From NCBI RefSeq assembly GCF_002933315.1, contig NZ_PDKT01000001.1:310001-374000 (forward strand): 64,000 bases of DNA, in the 5' to 3' direction. Positions 21,915 through 33,393 of this stretch are shown piece after piece (position 1 is the stretch's first letter; each line of letters begins with the position of its first letter). The notes below the pieces were generated by a model. It was not told the origin of the DNA and did no database searches. It saw only the letters and a list, made by a program, of their open reading frames with translations. The translations under genes were made by a program, and so were the position numbers. The stretch is from Candidatus Pantoea edessiphila. Lineage in GTDB: Bacteria; Pseudomonadota; Gammaproteobacteria; Enterobacterales; Enterobacteriaceae.

Positions 21915-22898
21915 TTATAATTTTTTCAATTTACTTCTGTACCCTATCATTCCCATTATACCAGACAATGATGCTTCTACCATTAAGAAAGCAAAGGTGA
22001 TCCAACTATTTTTTGAAGTGGATTTTATTGCTTTTTCTAATTTTTTATCTTTAGCATCTTCTATTTTTATATTTTCCTTTATTTTTGTTGTTTCCTTATC
22101 ATATTTTTTTTTGTGTTTATTAGTTGTTTTATCAATTGCTTTTAAATAGATTTTTATGTTGTGTTTTATATCCTTAGATTTTATATTCTTAGTTTGATCA
22201 GTAGATTCATGTGATTTTGTTTGGTTTTTATTATGATTTTGCATGTTTTGAAACCAATTAACAAAATGTATATATGAATTTTTCATGTCATCAGTTACAT
22301 AGAAATATCTGCTATTTTGTAAGTATAATGATTCCTTTTCAAAATTTTGTTTCTTTATATATGTTTTTTGATACGATTTAATTTCTGATTTATTTTTTAA
22401 AGTATCTAAATGGTTATCAAATTCCTTTTTTTGATTTTTATAAAACTTCGAAATAGGTAATATACTATTAACATTATTTTCTATATTTTTAAAACTAAGT
22501 GATGCTGCACCTAACACATCACTAAATAAACTACTAGCAAATGCAAATGCTAACCATAAACTAATTAATGTACTTATACTAAACACTAGCAATCCATGTA
22601 GTACTCCTGCACATTTTGCTAAACGTCCAGCAATAAAACTACCTATTGATACAGAAGATAGAATTGTTACCGCTATCCAAATTAATGCATTAGTACCTAA
22701 ATTATGATTGTCTGATGAATAAATACTTGAAGTACCAATTGCGGTTCCTAATACAGTTAATAAAATATGTAAAATTAAGGTAAAAATAACACCAGTAAAA
22801 ATCGCACTCCAAGAAATAGAACCATACATTAAATTGCTTGTCCCTTGATCCATTGAAGAGTTTTCCTTACTACCATTATCGATTTTGGTATCAAACAT
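21915..22898 (-). CDS. Unrecognised four-helix membrane protein with Lys-rich loop
   Basis: I cannot assign a function. The start at 22898 has a textbook AAGGAG site and gives 327 residues; an upstream in-frame start at 22946 is weaker. Predicted membrane segments lie at about 29-56, 69-90, 97-125 and 297-320. Between the last two is a very polar region of about 150 residues rich in Lys, Asn and Asp, ending in charged probable coiled coil. The motifs SWSAIFTGV and GRLAKCAGVLHGL resemble uncharacterised proteobacterial membrane proteins with W-x-A-x-F-x-G and GRLA...HGL patterns. E. coli has no such gene between suhB and glyA. Confidence 0.75.
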   Translation of the reverse strand: MFDTKIDNGSKENSSMDQGTSNLMYGSISWSAIFTGVIFTLILHILLTVLGTAIGTSSIYSSDNHNLGTNALIWIAVTILSSVSIGSFIAGRLAKCAGVLHGLLVFSISTLISLWLAFAFASSLFSDVLGAASLSFKNIENNVNSILPISKFYKNQKKEFDNHLDTLKNKSEIKSYQKTYIKKQNFEKESLYLQNSRYFYVTDDMKNSYIHFVNWFQNMQNHNKNQTKSHESTDQTKNIKSKDIKHNIKIYLKAIDKTTNKHKKKYDKETTKIKENIKIEDAKDKKLEKAIKSTSKNSWITFAFLMVEASLSGIMGMIGYRSKLKKL

Positions 22899-23488
22899 AA
22901 TAAATTCTCCTTGTAGCAAAGACATAGATTTTTTATTCAGTATCACACATACTTAACAAATTTAGGTTAGTCAGAGAAATATCTTTTAACCAGAAAAAAT
23001 ATAAATAAATAACAACAGTATATACAAAAAAAATAAATTCAATGATACTGCTTAAATATAAGTTAACATAAAAGCACAATAATTTTAAACAAATTATATG
23101 TAACAAAATATTCAATAACCTTTAAAAGAGCTTACTAATAATACTGGATAATATATGTTATTTTTAACTAAATTAAAATAAAATAATTAACTATTAATTT
23201 ATTTTAATAAAAACTTTAATTTACTAATATATAAACTTTTAAATTTATTAATTAAAAATTTAAATTTTTAATTAATAAATTTATATAGTTAGATGATTTC
23301 AATCTATACTAGATAAATTTATTTTTTATTTAAATGAAGTAATTATACTATTAATATAATTATTTATTATAAATTAATTTTTATTAAAAATAATTAATTT
23401 ATAATAATCCTATAATACATAAAAATATTATATTAAATATAATTATTTAAATAATTATATTAACAAAAATAAATGCTATTTTAAAATA
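22899..23488. other. Spacer between glyA and the unknown membrane gene
   Basis: This 590-base spacer is nearly pure A/T. A 60-codon open frame at 22933-23115 has no recognisable match or ribosome site and is probably chance. The region holds a 44-bp perfect palindrome (23240-23283) and a shorter A/T palindrome near 23440-23460. Confidence 0.6.
23240..23283. repeat. 44-bp perfect A/T palindrome
   Basis: Two 22-base arms (23240-23261 and 23262-23283) are exact reverse complements with no spacer. It lies about 205 bases past the glyA stop. It may act as a terminator or a cruciform. No G/C pairs are present. Confidence 0.75.
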
Positions 23489-24739
23489 TTATAAATATAC
23501 AGGATAACGATTACAAATATTTAAAACTTTTTTCTTTATGTTTAATATTAATTTCTTATTATTAATATCATCAAGTATATCAGCAATCCAGTTAGCGATA
23601 CTAGAGACATCAAGTTCTTTAAAACCACGACGCGTTATAGCTGGAGTACCAATACGAATTCCAGATGTAATCAATGCTCCTCTTAAATCATTAGGAACAC
23701 TATTTTTATTTACTGTTATATTTGCATTACTCAATGCACAATCTGCTTCTTTACCTGTTATATGTTTATTTGTTAAATCCAATAAAAACATATGATTAAA
23801 AGTACTATTAGAAATAATTTTATAACCGCGATTGATAAATACTTTTACCATAGTTTGTGCATTATTAATTACTTGATTTTGATATATTCTAAATCTAGGT
23901 TCCATTGCTTCTTTAAAAGCAATTGCTTTACCTGCTATAATATGCATTAATGGTCCACCTTGATTGCATGGAAACACAGAGGAATCTAACTTATTATACA
24001 TAGTTTTATTACCATTTTTAGCGATAATGAGACCACCACGTGGGCCAGCTAATGTTTTATGAGTAGTTGAAGTAACTACATGTGCGTATGGAATAGGACT
24101 TGGATATATACCTGCTGCTACTAATCCAGCAATATGTGCCATATCCACAAATAGATAAGAGTTAACACTATCAGCTATTTCTCTCATTCTTTTCCAATCA
24201 CATAAACCAGAATAAGCAGAAAACCCGCCAATAATCATTTTTGGTTTATGTTCTTGTGCCAGTTGATTCATCATATTATAATCTATTTCGCCACTTGTAT
24301 CTATTCCATATTGAATTACTTTATACAGTTTGCCAGATAAATTAACAGATGCACCGTGAGTTAAATGACCTCCCTCATTTAAACGCATACCAAGTATAGT
24401 ATCTTTTGGTTTTAATAATGCTGTATAAACTGCAAAATTAGCTTGAGAACCAGAATGAGGTTGGACATTAGCATAATCAGCATCAAATAATATTTTTGCA
24501 CGTTCAATAGCTAATCTTTCTATTCTATCAACATGTTGACAGCCACCATAATAACGTTTACCAGGATAACCTTCAGCATATTTATTAGTTAACTGTGATC
24601 CTTGTGCTTGCATAACACAATGGCTAGTATAGTTTTCGGAAGCAATTAATTCAATATGATTTTCTTGACGTAATATTTCTTTTTCAATTACTCTCCATAA
24701 ATCAATATCATAATCTGCAATGCTTATTTTTTTTAACAT
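23489..24739 (-). CDS. glyA: Serine hydroxymethyltransferase GlyA
   Basis: GlyA converts serine and tetrahydrofolate to glycine and 5,10-methylene-THF. It thereby feeds both glycine (for PurD) and one-carbon units (for PurN and PurH). Its 416 residues match E. coli (417). The PLP lysine K228 lies in [14 protein letters not shown]. Other motifs are [22 protein letters not shown] and GGHLTHG. The ATG has a GGAG site. It is the only one-carbon-generating enzyme in this window. Confidence 0.98.
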   Translation of the reverse strand: MLKKISIADYDIDLWRVIEKEILRQENHIELIASENYTSHCVMQAQGSQLTNKYAEGYPGKRYYGGCQHVDRIERLAIERAKILFDADYANVQPHSGSQANFAVYTALLKPKDTILGMRLNEGGHLTHGASVNLSGKLYKVIQYGIDTSGEIDYNMMNQLAQEHKPKMIIGGFSAYSGLCDWKRMREIADSVNSYLFVDMAHIAGLVAAGIYPSPIPYAHVVTSTTHKTLAGPRGGLIIAKNGNKTMYNKLDSSVFPCNQGGPLMHIIAGKAIAFKEAMEPRFRIYQNQVINNAQTMVKVFINRGYKIISNSTFNHMFLLDLTNKHITGKEADCALSNANITVNKNSVPNDLRGALITSGIRIGTPAITRRGFKELDVSSIANWIADILDDINNKKLILNIKKKVLNICNRYPVYL

Positions 24740-24864
24740 TTATGCTCCATGTATATTTGTAAATAAATAATAACAATACTAATTTTTATATAAAGGTATA
24801 ATAATACATGAAATTAAAAATATATAAAATTATTTTTTAAGTAATACACTAGATTATATATCAA

Positions 24865-27800
24865 TTATAAGAATTGATTGCGTGCATTATAAAATATTTG
24901 CATCCATGGACTATCTTCATTCCAATCTATCGGATGCCAAGAATTATTAACTGTACGAAATACTCTTTCAGGGTGTGGCATCATTATAGTAACATGTCCA
25001 TTCTCATTAGTAACTGCTGTAATACCATTCGGTGACCCATTAGGGTTACATGGATATGTTTCTGTAACTTGTCCATAGTTATCAACAAATCTTAATGCAA
25101 CCAAATTTTTAGATTCTAAATTTTCTAAAAATTGATTATTAGGAACATCTATGCAACCTTCACCATGTGATACAACAATAGGAATATGAGAGTCAATCAT
25201 ATTCTCTAAAAATAGTGAAGGACTATTGGCTACTTTTACTAAAACAAAACGTGATTCAAATCTTTCTGACTTATTTTGTATAAAATTTGGCCATAAATCA
25301 CTTCCAGGTATAATTTTTCTTAAATTAGATATCATTTGGCAACCATTGCATACACCTAAAGTTAAAGTTTGATCAGAATGGAAAAAGTTCGCAAATTCAT
25401 CACAAATATGTGGATTAAATAGTATAGATTTTGCCCATCCTTTACCTGCTCCTAATACATCGCCGTATGAAAAACCACCACAGGCAACTAAAATTTGAAA
25501 ATCCTTTAAACTAAAATATCCAGAAATTAAATCACTCATATGCACATCAACAGGAATACAACCTGCCCTTTTAAAAGCAGCTGCCATCTCAATATGTGAA
25601 TTAATGCCTTGTTCCCGTAATATGGCTACTCGAGGATATTTAGTTATAAGAGGAGATATGAAATTTTTTACTTTAAATGTTAAATTAACATTTAATCCTG
25701 GATTATTATTATCTTTCTTTATTTCATGTTCTTGATCAGCGCATATTGGGTTATCACGCAAACGTTGCATTTGCCAAGTTGTTTCCGCCCACCATTCACG
25801 AAGAACAAAACAATTTTCGCTATAAATTATTCCCTTATTTCCTGAACGAATAATAAAAGAACTATTTTGTTTTGCATTTCCAATAAAATAACTACAGCTT
25901 GACAGGTTATTTGCTAAGAGAATTTGATATACTATATTATAGTCAAGTTGATTAATCTGAATTACTGCACCTAATTCTTCGTTAAATAATATTGCTAAAA
26001 GATCGTCACCTAAAGAAGCAATATCTATATCTATACCACAGTGACCTGCGAATGCCATTTCTGCTAATGTAGTGAATAAACCACCATCTGACTTATCATG
26101 ATAAGCTAATAGTTTTTTATTGGCAATTAATTCTTGAATGGCGTAAAAAAAATTCTTTAACTGTTGTATATCTCTTATATCAGCAGTTTTATTACCGAGT
26201 TGACGATATACTTGAGCTAATGAAGTTGCACCTAATGCATTGTTATTTTTACCTAAATCAATAAATATTAACATATTATCTTGATTAGATTTTATTTCGG
26301 GTGTTACAGTAAGACGGACATCCTCTACACGAGCAAATGCCGTAACTACCAAAGACATAGGAGCAGCCATCTCATACTGGATATTATCCTTATACCAACT
26401 GGTTTTCATAGACATAGAATCTTTACCAACTGGAATAGTAATACCTAGCATAGGACATAATTCTTCACTTATGTTTTTTACTGCTTGGTATAAACCGCTG
26501 TCTTCTCCTGGATGACCAAATGCAGACATCCAGTTTGCAGAAATTTTTACTCTTCTTAAGGAACCAATATTTGTAGGAGCTATATTAGTTAATGCTTCTC
26601 CTATTGCCAAGCGACTAGATGCTACAAAATCTAATAAAGCTACTATTGGACGTTCACCTATTGCGTAGGTTTCACCATAGTAACTATCAAAACTAGCTGT
26701 GATTACTGCACAATCAGAAACTGGAACTTGCCATGGACCAATCATTTGATCTCTGACTACCATTCCGGTTACACTTCTATCACAAATAGAGATAAGAAAT
26801 GTTTTTTCTGCTACTGCTGGTAAATGCAATACACGCTTAACTGCATCAATTAAATTGATTGTACTTAGTTGTAAATTTATACCATTTGTCTTTTTACTTT
26901 TAGCACTAATCGTTATTTTCGGATTTTTCTTGAATAACATATCAACAGGTAAATCAATAGGCTTATTTTTGAAATAACTATCTGTCAAAGTAATATTTCT
27001 ATCTCTAACAACCTCACCAATCACAGAATAAGGAGTTTTTTCACGCTTACAAATTGAATCAAATTTAACTAAATCCTCTGATTTAATTGCAATTACATAT
27101 CTTTCTTGAGATTCATTACACCATAATTCTAAAGGACTCATACCTGGTTCATCACTTAAGATATTACGAATATTAAAATAACCACCATAATTTCCAGAAC
27201 TAATTAGTTCTGGTATAGCATTAGATAATCCTCCAGCACCAACGTCATGAATAAATATAATTGGATTTTTTTCTCCTAACTGCCAGCAATAATTAATAAC
27301 TTCTTGACAACGACGTTCCATTTCTGGATTTTCTCTTTGCACTGATGAATAATCCAAATTATTAAATTTACTATCTATGACAGAAGAAGAAATGCTTCCT
27401 CCTAAACCAACATTCATTGTCGGTCCACCTAAAACAACTATTTTCGTACCAATCGAAATATTTCCTTTTTGAATATGTTGATGTCTAATACTGCCTATAC
27501 CTCCAGTTAACATAATAGGTTTATTGTAACCTCGAATTTCTATTCCATTATAGCTATTAACTTGTTCTTCATACGTACGAAAATAACCATTTAGTATTGG
27601 ACGACCAAATTCATTATTAAAAGATGCACCACCTAAGGGACCTTCAATCATAATATCTTTTGCATTAGCTATATTAGATGGTTTACCAAAATGTACTTCC
27701 CAAGGTTGTTCAAAATTAGGAATCAATAAATTAGAAACAGAAAAACCTACTAAACCTGCTTTTGGTTTTGAACCACGTCCAGTTGAACCACAATCACGAA

Positions 27801-28749
27801 TTTCTCCCCCAGCCCCAGTAGCTGCTCCTGTCCATGGAGAAATAGCAGTTGGATGATTATGCGTTTCTACTTTCATGATGATATGCATATTTTCTTTTTG
27901 ATAGATATATTCTTTATGTTTATCCTCGGGAAATAAAAGATTTATTTCTGAACCTTCCATAACTGAAGCATTATCTTTATATGCTGAAAGAATATATTCT
28001 GGTGTTTGTTCTAAGGTATTTTTTATCATGTTAAACAAAGATTTTTTTTGTCTTTTCCCATCTATAATCCAATTTGCATTAAAAATTTTATGACGACAAT
28101 GTTCAGAATTAATTTGAGCATACATATACAATTCAATATCTGTTGGATTTCTCTCTAATTTAATAAAAAATTCAAATAAATAATTAATATCTGCATCTGT
28201 TTGTGCTAAACCTAAATATTCGTTTGCTTCAATTAAAGCATTGCGGCCTTTATTCGCTATATCAATAATATTTAGAGGTTTAGGAGAATATTCAGTGAAT
28301 AAATATTTAATTTCTGAAATGTTATCACATGTTATTTCTGTCATACGATCATGTAATATCTTTGCTATTCTTTTCCAATTTAATTCATTTAAATCATTAT
28401 ATTGAATATAAAACGCTTTGCCTCGTTCTAAACGAATAATTTGAGGAATATTACAAACATGAGCAATATCCGTTGCTTTTGAAGACCAAGATGAAATAGT
28501 ACCTGGACGAGGTACTATTAATAATAAACGACCTTTTGGTAAGTTTTTATTAGATAAATATTCGCATTCTATTAAAGATTGAAAACGATATTTTGTTTTT
28601 GGATCTAGGGGTATTTGAGTGTATATAAAATAAATGTACTCTGCATAAATATCATTTATTATTAAATTAACATCTTTGAATTTATTAATTAATTTTTTTT
28701 TATTAATATTTGAAAGTATAGATATACCACCACGAAAAAATTCAATCAT
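24865..28749 (-). CDS. purL: FGAM synthetase PurL (large, fused form)
   Basis: PurL aminates FGAR to FGAM with glutamine and ATP, the step before PurM. Its 1294 residues match the single-chain enterobacterial enzyme (1295). The N-terminal PurS-like region and linker carry [14 protein letters not shown]. The two synthetase halves include [13 protein letters not shown] and GDGAGG-type [10 protein letters not shown] segments. The C-terminal glutamine amidotransferase has its nucleophile in GVCNGCQM and a catalytic His in PHPERVFR. All domains appear intact, with no frameshift despite the length. Confidence 0.98.
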   Translation of the reverse strand: MIEFFRGGISILSNINKKKLINKFKDVNLIINDIYAEYIYFIYTQIPLDPKTKYRFQSLIECEYLSNKNLPKGRLLLIVPRPGTISSWSSKATDIAHVCNIPQIIRLERGKAFYIQYNDLNELNWKRIAKILHDRMTEITCDNISEIKYLFTEYSPKPLNIIDIANKGRNALIEANEYLGLAQTDADINYLFEFFIKLERNPTDIELYMYAQINSEHCRHKIFNANWIIDGKRQKKSLFNMIKNTLEQTPEYILSAYKDNASVMEGSEINLLFPEDKHKEYIYQKENMHIIMKVETHNHPTAISPWTGAATGAGGEIRDCGSTGRGSKPKAGLVGFSVSNLLIPNFEQPWEVHFGKPSNIANAKDIMIEGPLGGASFNNEFGRPILNGYFRTYEEQVNSYNGIEIRGYNKPIMLTGGIGSIRHQHIQKGNISIGTKIVVLGGPTMNVGLGGSISSSVIDSKFNNLDYSSVQRENPEMERRCQEVINYCWQLGEKNPIIFIHDVGAGGLSNAIPELISSGNYGGYFNIRNILSDEPGMSPLELWCNESQERYVIAIKSEDLVKFDSICKREKTPYSVIGEVVRDRNITLTDSYFKNKPIDLPVDMLFKKNPKITISAKSKKTNGINLQLSTINLIDAVKRVLHLPAVAEKTFLISICDRSVTGMVVRDQMIGPWQVPVSDCAVITASFDSYYGETYAIGERPIVALLDFVASSRLAIGEALTNIAPTNIGSLRRVKISANWMSAFGHPGEDSGLYQAVKNISEELCPMLGITIPVGKDSMSMKTSWYKDNIQYEMAAPMSLVVTAFARVEDVRLTVTPEIKSNQDNMLIFIDLGKNNNALGATSLAQVYRQLGNKTADIRDIQQLKNFFYAIQELIANKKLLAYHDKSDGGLFTTLAEMAFAGHCGIDIDIASLGDDLLAILFNEELGAVIQINQLDYNIVYQILLANNLSSCSYFIGNAKQNSSFIIRSGNKGIIYSENCFVLREWWAETTWQMQRLRDNPICADQEHEIKKDNNNPGLNVNLTFKVKNFISPLITKYPRVAILREQGINSHIEMAAAFKRAGCIPVDVHMSDLISGYFSLKDFQILVACGGFSYGDVLGAGKGWAKSILFNPHICDEFANFFHSDQTLTLGVCNGCQMISNLRKIIPGSDLWPNFIQNKSERFESRFVLVKVANSPSLFLENMIDSHIPIVVSHGEGCIDVPNNQFLENLESKNLVALRFVDNYGQVTETYPCNPNGSPNGITAVTNENGHVTIMMPHPERVFRTVNNSWHPIDWNEDSPWMQIFYNARNQFL

Positions 28750-29072
28750 TACAAGATCTCTTATTTATAACTGTAAGTTATGACTTTTTACCAGATACAT
28801 GGAAAAAATAAATTATATTCTAAATATTACTTTAGTTAACATAAAAAACTGATAATCATAATTACATTGATTAAAAATAATAATTTTTACTATTTTAATT
28901 AAAAAGATCAAATATCATTGATAACAGATATAGCATTTTTAATTTTGCGATTTACTATAGAATTTAAATCATAAAATATATGAGATATAAATGTAACCAT
29001 ACTATATTTTTAAAAAGCTTATTAACTCAACATGTATTTAATTTGCAAATTTATTAAGTTAAAATGTTTATA
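28750..29072. other. Spacer between tadA and purL, no gene
   Basis: About 323 A/T-rich bases. In E. coli mltF lies between purL and tadA; nothing of it is readable. I see no hairpin strong enough to call. Confidence 0.55.
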
Positions 29073-29540
29073 CTAGTTATTTCTTTTTCGAGCAACATTA
29101 AAAAAATTCTTTAATAAAGCAAGACATTCTGTTGATAATACACCCGTAGTTAATTTTATTTTATGATTTATTCCAGAATAACTTAAAACATTCATAACTG
29201 ATTCTACTGCACCATTTTTCATATCGTAAATTCCGTATACTAACCTATAAATACGGCTATGTACCATAGCACCTGCACACATAGCACATGGCTCTAAAGT
29301 AACATATAGTGTAGTATCCAATAAACGATAATTTTTTAAAGCTCTACCACCATCACGTATAGCTAAAATTTCAGCATGAGCACTTGGATCATGTTGGCTA
29401 ATAGAACGATTCCAACCTTTACCAATAACTTTAGCATCTTTTACCAAAATTGCACCAACTGGTACTTCACCTTCTGCTGAAGCTATGTTTGCCATTTCGA
29501 TAGCATATTGCATCCAATATTCATCTTTAATTTCACTCAA
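29073..29540 (-). CDS. tadA: tRNA adenosine deaminase TadA
   Basis: TadA converts A34 of tRNA-Arg(ACG) to inosine, an essential wobble modification. Zinc and catalytic residues are His55 and Glu57 (HAEI) and Cys85 and Cys88 (PCAMC). The 155 residues begin at TTG, with AAGGAA about 10 bases upstream; no ATG gives the full conserved N-terminus (WMQYAIEMANIASAEGEVPVGA). pgpC ends 18 bases upstream on the same strand. Confidence 0.96.
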   Translation of the reverse strand: MSEIKDEYWMQYAIEMANIASAEGEVPVGAILVKDAKVIGKGWNRSISQHDPSAHAEILAIRDGGRALKNYRLLDTTLYVTLEPCAMCAGAMVHSRIYRLVYGIYDMKNGAVESVMNVLSYSGINHKIKLTTGVLSTECLALLKNFFNVARKRNN

Positions 29541-29558
29541 AGTTTTATATTCCTTGTA

Positions 29559-30202
29559 TTATTCTATTTTTTTTAGTGTACCATTAGAAGTCACTCGCCA
29601 GCGATAATCACAAAAAAATAATAAAGGATCATCTTTCTTACTATCACTATAACCACTGTATAATTTTAATGGCATTCCAATTTTTTTCTCTAATTGAATT
29701 ACTTTTTCATATCCGAGACAACGCACTTTTAATATCCGACCACCAAATTTACGTTTCATTACAGTACCAATTAAATATATTTGTTTAAAAAAAGAAAAAT
29801 CACGATAGATATGCTCTACTAGTGATTTTGGTGAACCAGTGATAATCCAAACATCTGTATTTTCACTTTTAATATAATTAATTAGCTTTTTTTGAACTAT
29901 AGGAAAAATTGTCATGCGTGATTTAAATAATTTTGCAAAATTTTTTTCTATACATATTAATGAGTTTTCATTCCTCCCAAAGGTAATAGACCACAACAAT
30001 AAACTAATTGGCCAACGGGATTCAAATCCTTGAACAATTAATCCAATTAATATTACTGGTAATAATGGTAATAACAAAAATATATTTAATGGATAATGAA
30101 AAATCAAGTAAAGTAAGAAACTACCAAATATATCCTGTTTATGTAATGTACCATCTAAATCAAAAAAAATTATACGGCGTTTTTTTTTATATTTTTTATC
30201 AA
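29559..30202 (-). CDS. pgpC: Phosphatidylglycerophosphatase C (PgpC/YfhB), frame-interrupted at a poly(A) tract
   Basis: PgpC removes phosphate from phosphatidylglycerophosphate to give phosphatidylglycerol. The segment after 30107 aligns with E. coli YfhB (WPISLLLWSITFG, ITGSPKSLVE, LYSGYSDSKKDDPLLFFC). The catalytic DLDGT motif lies upstream in the same frame (RRIIFFDLDGTLHKQD, about 30179-30130). That frame has no ATG, GTG or TTG before its stop. A TTG at 30202, with AAGGAA 8 bases upstream, is one frame away. One added A in the 9-A tract (30180-30188) would join them to give 214 residues (E. coli 211). Transcriptional slippage is the likely rescue; a decaying gene is the alternative. Confidence 0.85.
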
Positions 30203-30329
30203 ATTGTAATTTCCTTAAGTTAAACCTATTATTTCATAAGGATTTAGTTTTTAGCTTATAAATAATAAAAAATTAATTAAATGTTTTTAAATCTAAAAAT
30301 AAAATTTCTTATAAATTCATTTTAATTAT

Positions 30330-30710
30330 CTAGCTTTCTATAATTACCATAGCACATGCATAGTAACGTTCATCTGTTAAAGCAACATGTATATTTCTTA
30401 CCCCTAATTTTTTTGCTAGTTCATTTACTTTTTGGAAAAATATTAATTTTGGTTTTCCTAATTCATCATTAAAAACTTCAAAATGATTAAATGCTAAACC
30501 ACAACGTATACCAGTACCTAAAGCTTTTGCTGCCGCTTCTTTAACAGCTAAACGTTTAGCTAAAAATCTTGCTGGTCTTTTGTGCAATTGATATTGTTGA
30601 TATTCAAATTCAGTTAAAATTCTGTTTGCTAAACAGTTACCAAAACGATTTATTACTTTAATAACACGTTCTATTTCAACAATATCAGTTCCTATTCCTA
30701 AAATACTCAT
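30330..30710 (-). CDS. acpS: Holo-ACP synthase AcpS
   Basis: AcpS moves 4'-phosphopantetheine from CoA to acyl carrier protein, so fatty-acid synthesis is kept. Its 126 residues equal E. coli. Magnesium-binding Asp9 lies in [12 protein letters not shown] and the Glu in [14 protein letters not shown]. The ATG overlaps the pdxJ stop by one base, as in the E. coli pdxJ-acpS operon. Confidence 0.97.
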   Translation of the reverse strand: MSILGIGTDIVEIERVIKVINRFGNCLANRILTEFEYQQYQLHKRPARFLAKRLAVKEAAAKALGTGIRCGLAFNHFEVFNDELGKPKLIFFQKVNELAKKLGVRNIHVALTDERYYACAMVIIES

Positions 30711-31441
30711 TACCTACGTACTTCTCTTAATAACTGCTTCATATCTTTTACTGCAGTTGATAAACCTTTAATTACAGCATAACTAATAATAGAATGTCCT
30801 ATATTTAATTCATGTATTTCAGGTATTAATGCAATTGGTATAACATTATGGTAATTTAAACCATGTCCAGCATTTATCTTTAATCCATGCTGCGCAGCGA
30901 AATTTACGGCATGACTAATACGATCTAATTCTCTATTACGTAATATACCTTCTGTTAACGCTGAATATGTACCAGTATGAACTTCAATATATTCAGCTCC
31001 AGTATTTAATGCAGCTTCAATCTGTATTTGATTAGCATCAATAAACAATGAAACTACTATTCCTGAATTTCTTAATAATTTCACTGCCTTGTTAACTTGA
31101 TCTTGATTATTATATATATCTAATCCGCCTTCAGTAGTAATTTCTTGACGTCTTTCAGGTACTAAACAACAAGAATATGGTTTGATTTGACAAGCTAAAT
31201 TCATTATATCTTTGTCAATAGCCATCTCTAAATTCATACGAGTTTGAAGTGTCTTACTGATTATTTTAACATCACGATCTGTAATATGACGGCGATCTTC
31301 ACGTAAATGAATTGTAATACTATCTGCACCTGACTGTTCAGCAATCAAAGCAGCTAATACGGGATCAGGATAACTAGTACCACGTACATTACGTATTGTA
31401 CCTACGTGATCAATATTTACACCTAACAGCAAATCATTCAT
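30710..31441 (-). CDS. pdxJ: Pyridoxine 5'-phosphate synthase PdxJ
   Basis: PdxJ condenses 1-deoxy-xylulose-5-phosphate with 3-amino-2-oxopropyl phosphate to pyridoxine phosphate, the base of PLP. Its 243 residues equal E. coli. Motifs are [39 protein letters not shown] and [12 protein letters not shown]. IscS and GlyA in this window need PLP. recO, which sits between pdxJ and era in E. coli, is missing. A long hairpin lies 22 bases upstream of the start. Confidence 0.98.
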   Translation of the reverse strand: MNDLLLGVNIDHVGTIRNVRGTSYPDPVLAALIAEQSGADSITIHLREDRRHITDRDVKIISKTLQTRMNLEMAIDKDIMNLACQIKPYSCCLVPERRQEITTEGGLDIYNNQDQVNKAVKLLRNSGIVVSLFIDANQIQIEAALNTGAEYIEVHTGTYSALTEGILRNRELDRISHAVNFAAQHGLKINAGHGLNYHNVIPIALIPEIHELNIGHSIISYAVIKGLSTAVKDMKQLLREVRR

Positions 31442-31462
31442 AATTTCCCTTTAATTAATTTT

Positions 31463-31524
31463 ATAAAAAACCATAACTCATTTAAATAATACAGCTATTA
31501 TTTAAATGAGTTATGGTTTTTTAT
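31463..31524 (-). terminator. Long perfect hairpin between era and pdxJ
   Basis: The arms at 31463-31491 and 31496-31524 are 29-base perfect reverse complements with a CAGC loop. The outer part is an A6/T6 tract, so it can terminate from either side. It lies downstream of era and ends 22 bases before the pdxJ ATG. It could also be a leader hairpin for pdxJ. Confidence 0.75.
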
Positions 31525-31727
31525 TGTATTTTTCACTGCAGTTATTATATAATACTATCATAATAAGTTACTATTCTAATTAAAGATACAATAAGTAAAT
31601 TCTAATCTTTACTGAAATTAATTGTAAATTTCTTATTTAAAAAAAATAATAAGATATATTAAAGCAATAGCTTGTTAATATTATATTGATTAAAATTTTT
31701 ATATAAATAAAACGTAAATAAATATTT

Positions 31728-32600
31728 TTAACTTATTAAATAAGGATAGGTTTTTATCCATAGGTAAAGACACGTTTTAGTTTTAAATATTTTTTCCATT
31801 TCTAAACGTGCTTCTTTACTAATAGTTTTAATTTTATTACCTTTATGACCAATTATTATTTTTTTTTGATTATTGTTTTTAACTAATATTGTACCATTGA
31901 TATTATAATTGCCATTAATAATGGTAAAATTTTCAATTTCAACACTAGATTCATAAGGTATTTCTTCTCCAAGAAAACGCATTAATTTTTCTCTAATAAT
32001 TTCTGATGCTATAAAACGTTCAGAACAGGTAGTTATGTATTCTTTAGAATACAAATGATTATGCTTTGGTAGTTTTTTCTTGATAATTTCTAGAATAGAA
32101 TTTATATTTTTACCCTTTTTAGCAGATATAGGTACAATTTCAAAAAAATTTCTTTTTTTACTGATAAATTGGATATAAGGTAATAAGTTAATCTTATTTT
32201 GAACATTATCTATTTTGTTTATAGCCAAAATTAGGGGGGTTTTATTGCTAGATAATTTATTCAATATTGCTTCATCATTAATAGTCCAAATAATGCTGTC
32301 TACTACAAAAATGATTAAATCGACATCTTTAATTGTTTTGTCTATTAAAAAATTAGCAGATAAATTTTGATGTATTAGTGATGTATTATGATGTTTTAAA
32401 TCCAAACCAGGAGTATCTAAATAAATAATTTGATATTTTCCTTCTGTATAAATACCAGTAATACATTGGCGAGTAGTTTTAAATTTACGAGAAGTAATTG
32501 ATATTTTTTCGCCTAAAAGCTGATTAATCAAGGTAGATTTTCCAACGTTAGATCGACCTATGATTGCTACAAATCCACAGTAAGTAATATAGTTATTCAT
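31728..32600 (-). CDS. era: Ribosome-assembly GTPase Era
   Basis: Era is a GTPase that binds the 3' end of 16S rRNA and aids 30S maturation. Its 290 residues are slightly under E. coli (301). The P-loop is [10 protein letters not shown]3 is DTPGLD, G4 is NKID, and the KH domain is around [17 protein letters not shown]. The ATG overlaps the rnc stop by 4 bases. This is the E. coli lepA-lepB-rnc-era order. Confidence 0.97.
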   Translation of the reverse strand: MNNYITYCGFVAIIGRSNVGKSTLINQLLGEKISITSRKFKTTRQCITGIYTEGKYQIIYLDTPGLDLKHHNTSLIHQNLSANFLIDKTIKDVDLIIFVVDSIIWTINDEAILNKLSSNKTPLILAINKIDNVQNKINLLPYIQFISKKRNFFEIVPISAKKGKNINSILEIIKKKLPKHNHLYSKEYITTCSERFIASEIIREKLMRFLGEEIPYESSVEIENFTIINGNYNINGTILVKNNNQKKIIIGHKGNKIKTISKEARLEMEKIFKTKTCLYLWIKTYPYLIS

Positions 32601-33277
32601 TTAATTCCTAATGTAATTAAAGCCTGTTTAGCAGCAGCTTGTTCTGCTTTACGACGACTAAAACCTACACCTATAATCGGTTTAGTTATTCCACTAACTT
32701 GACAATGAATTGTAAATTCTTGATCATGAGCTTCACCGCGTACCATTACCATTAAATAAGCTGGTAATGGTAAATGTCTACTTTGTAAATATTCTTGTAA
32801 ACGAGTTTTATTATCTTTTTGTTTGTCTCCAGGACTTATTTCATTTAATTGAGTTTGATACCAGTTTAAAATTAATTGTTCTATTGTATAAATATTACTG
32901 TCAAGAAAAATACCACCAATAATTGCTTCTACTGTATCTGCAAGAATAGATTCACGACGAAAACCACCACTTTTTAATTCACCTACACCTAAGCGTAAAC
33001 ACTCACCAAGTTCAAATTTGCGAGCCATTTCAGCTAAAGTATTACCTCTTACTAAGGTAGCACGCATACGACTCATATCTCCTTCATTTATATTTGGAAA
33101 TTTATGGTAAAGTACATTTGCAATTACATAATTAAGGATAGAATCACCAAGAAATTCAAGACGTTCATTATGTTTACTATTTGCACTACGATGTGTTAAT
33201 GCTTGTTTTAAAAGTTCTAAATCTATAAAAGTATAGCCAAGTTTGTTTTGAAGTTTCTTTGTCAAAAAATGATTCAT
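32597..33277 (-). CDS. rnc: Ribonuclease III Rnc
   Basis: RNase III cuts double-stranded RNA, including the 30S rRNA precursor. It has 226 residues, as in E. coli. The catalytic signature [12 protein letters not shown] has Glu41 and Asp45, and a second acidic pair lies in ADTVEAIIG. The C-terminal double-stranded RNA-binding domain includes the [12 protein letters not shown] helix. It is translationally coupled to era. Confidence 0.98.
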   Translation of the reverse strand: MNHFLTKKLQNKLGYTFIDLELLKQALTHRSANSKHNERLEFLGDSILNYVIANVLYHKFPNINEGDMSRMRATLVRGNTLAEMARKFELGECLRLGVGELKSGGFRRESILADTVEAIIGGIFLDSNIYTIEQLILNWYQTQLNEISPGDKQKDNKTRLQEYLQSRHLPLPAYLMVMVRGEAHDQEFTIHCQVSGITKPIIGVGFSRRKAEQAAAKQALITLGIK

Positions 33278-33393
33278 GTGATTCCAAATTTTTTACACTT
33301 ATAAATCTTAATATAAAAATGAAATTAAGTATTTAACTTATTTTTATTTTCTTCATATTCACCTCTTTAATAAAAAATTAATTAAAAATTATT

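Noticed and set aside
22933-23115. 60-codon open frame on the minus strand upstream of the unknown membrane gene
   Set aside because: No convincing ribosome site, low-complexity Leu/Ile/Phe composition expected from A/T-rich DNA, and it overlaps the start region of the neighbouring gene.
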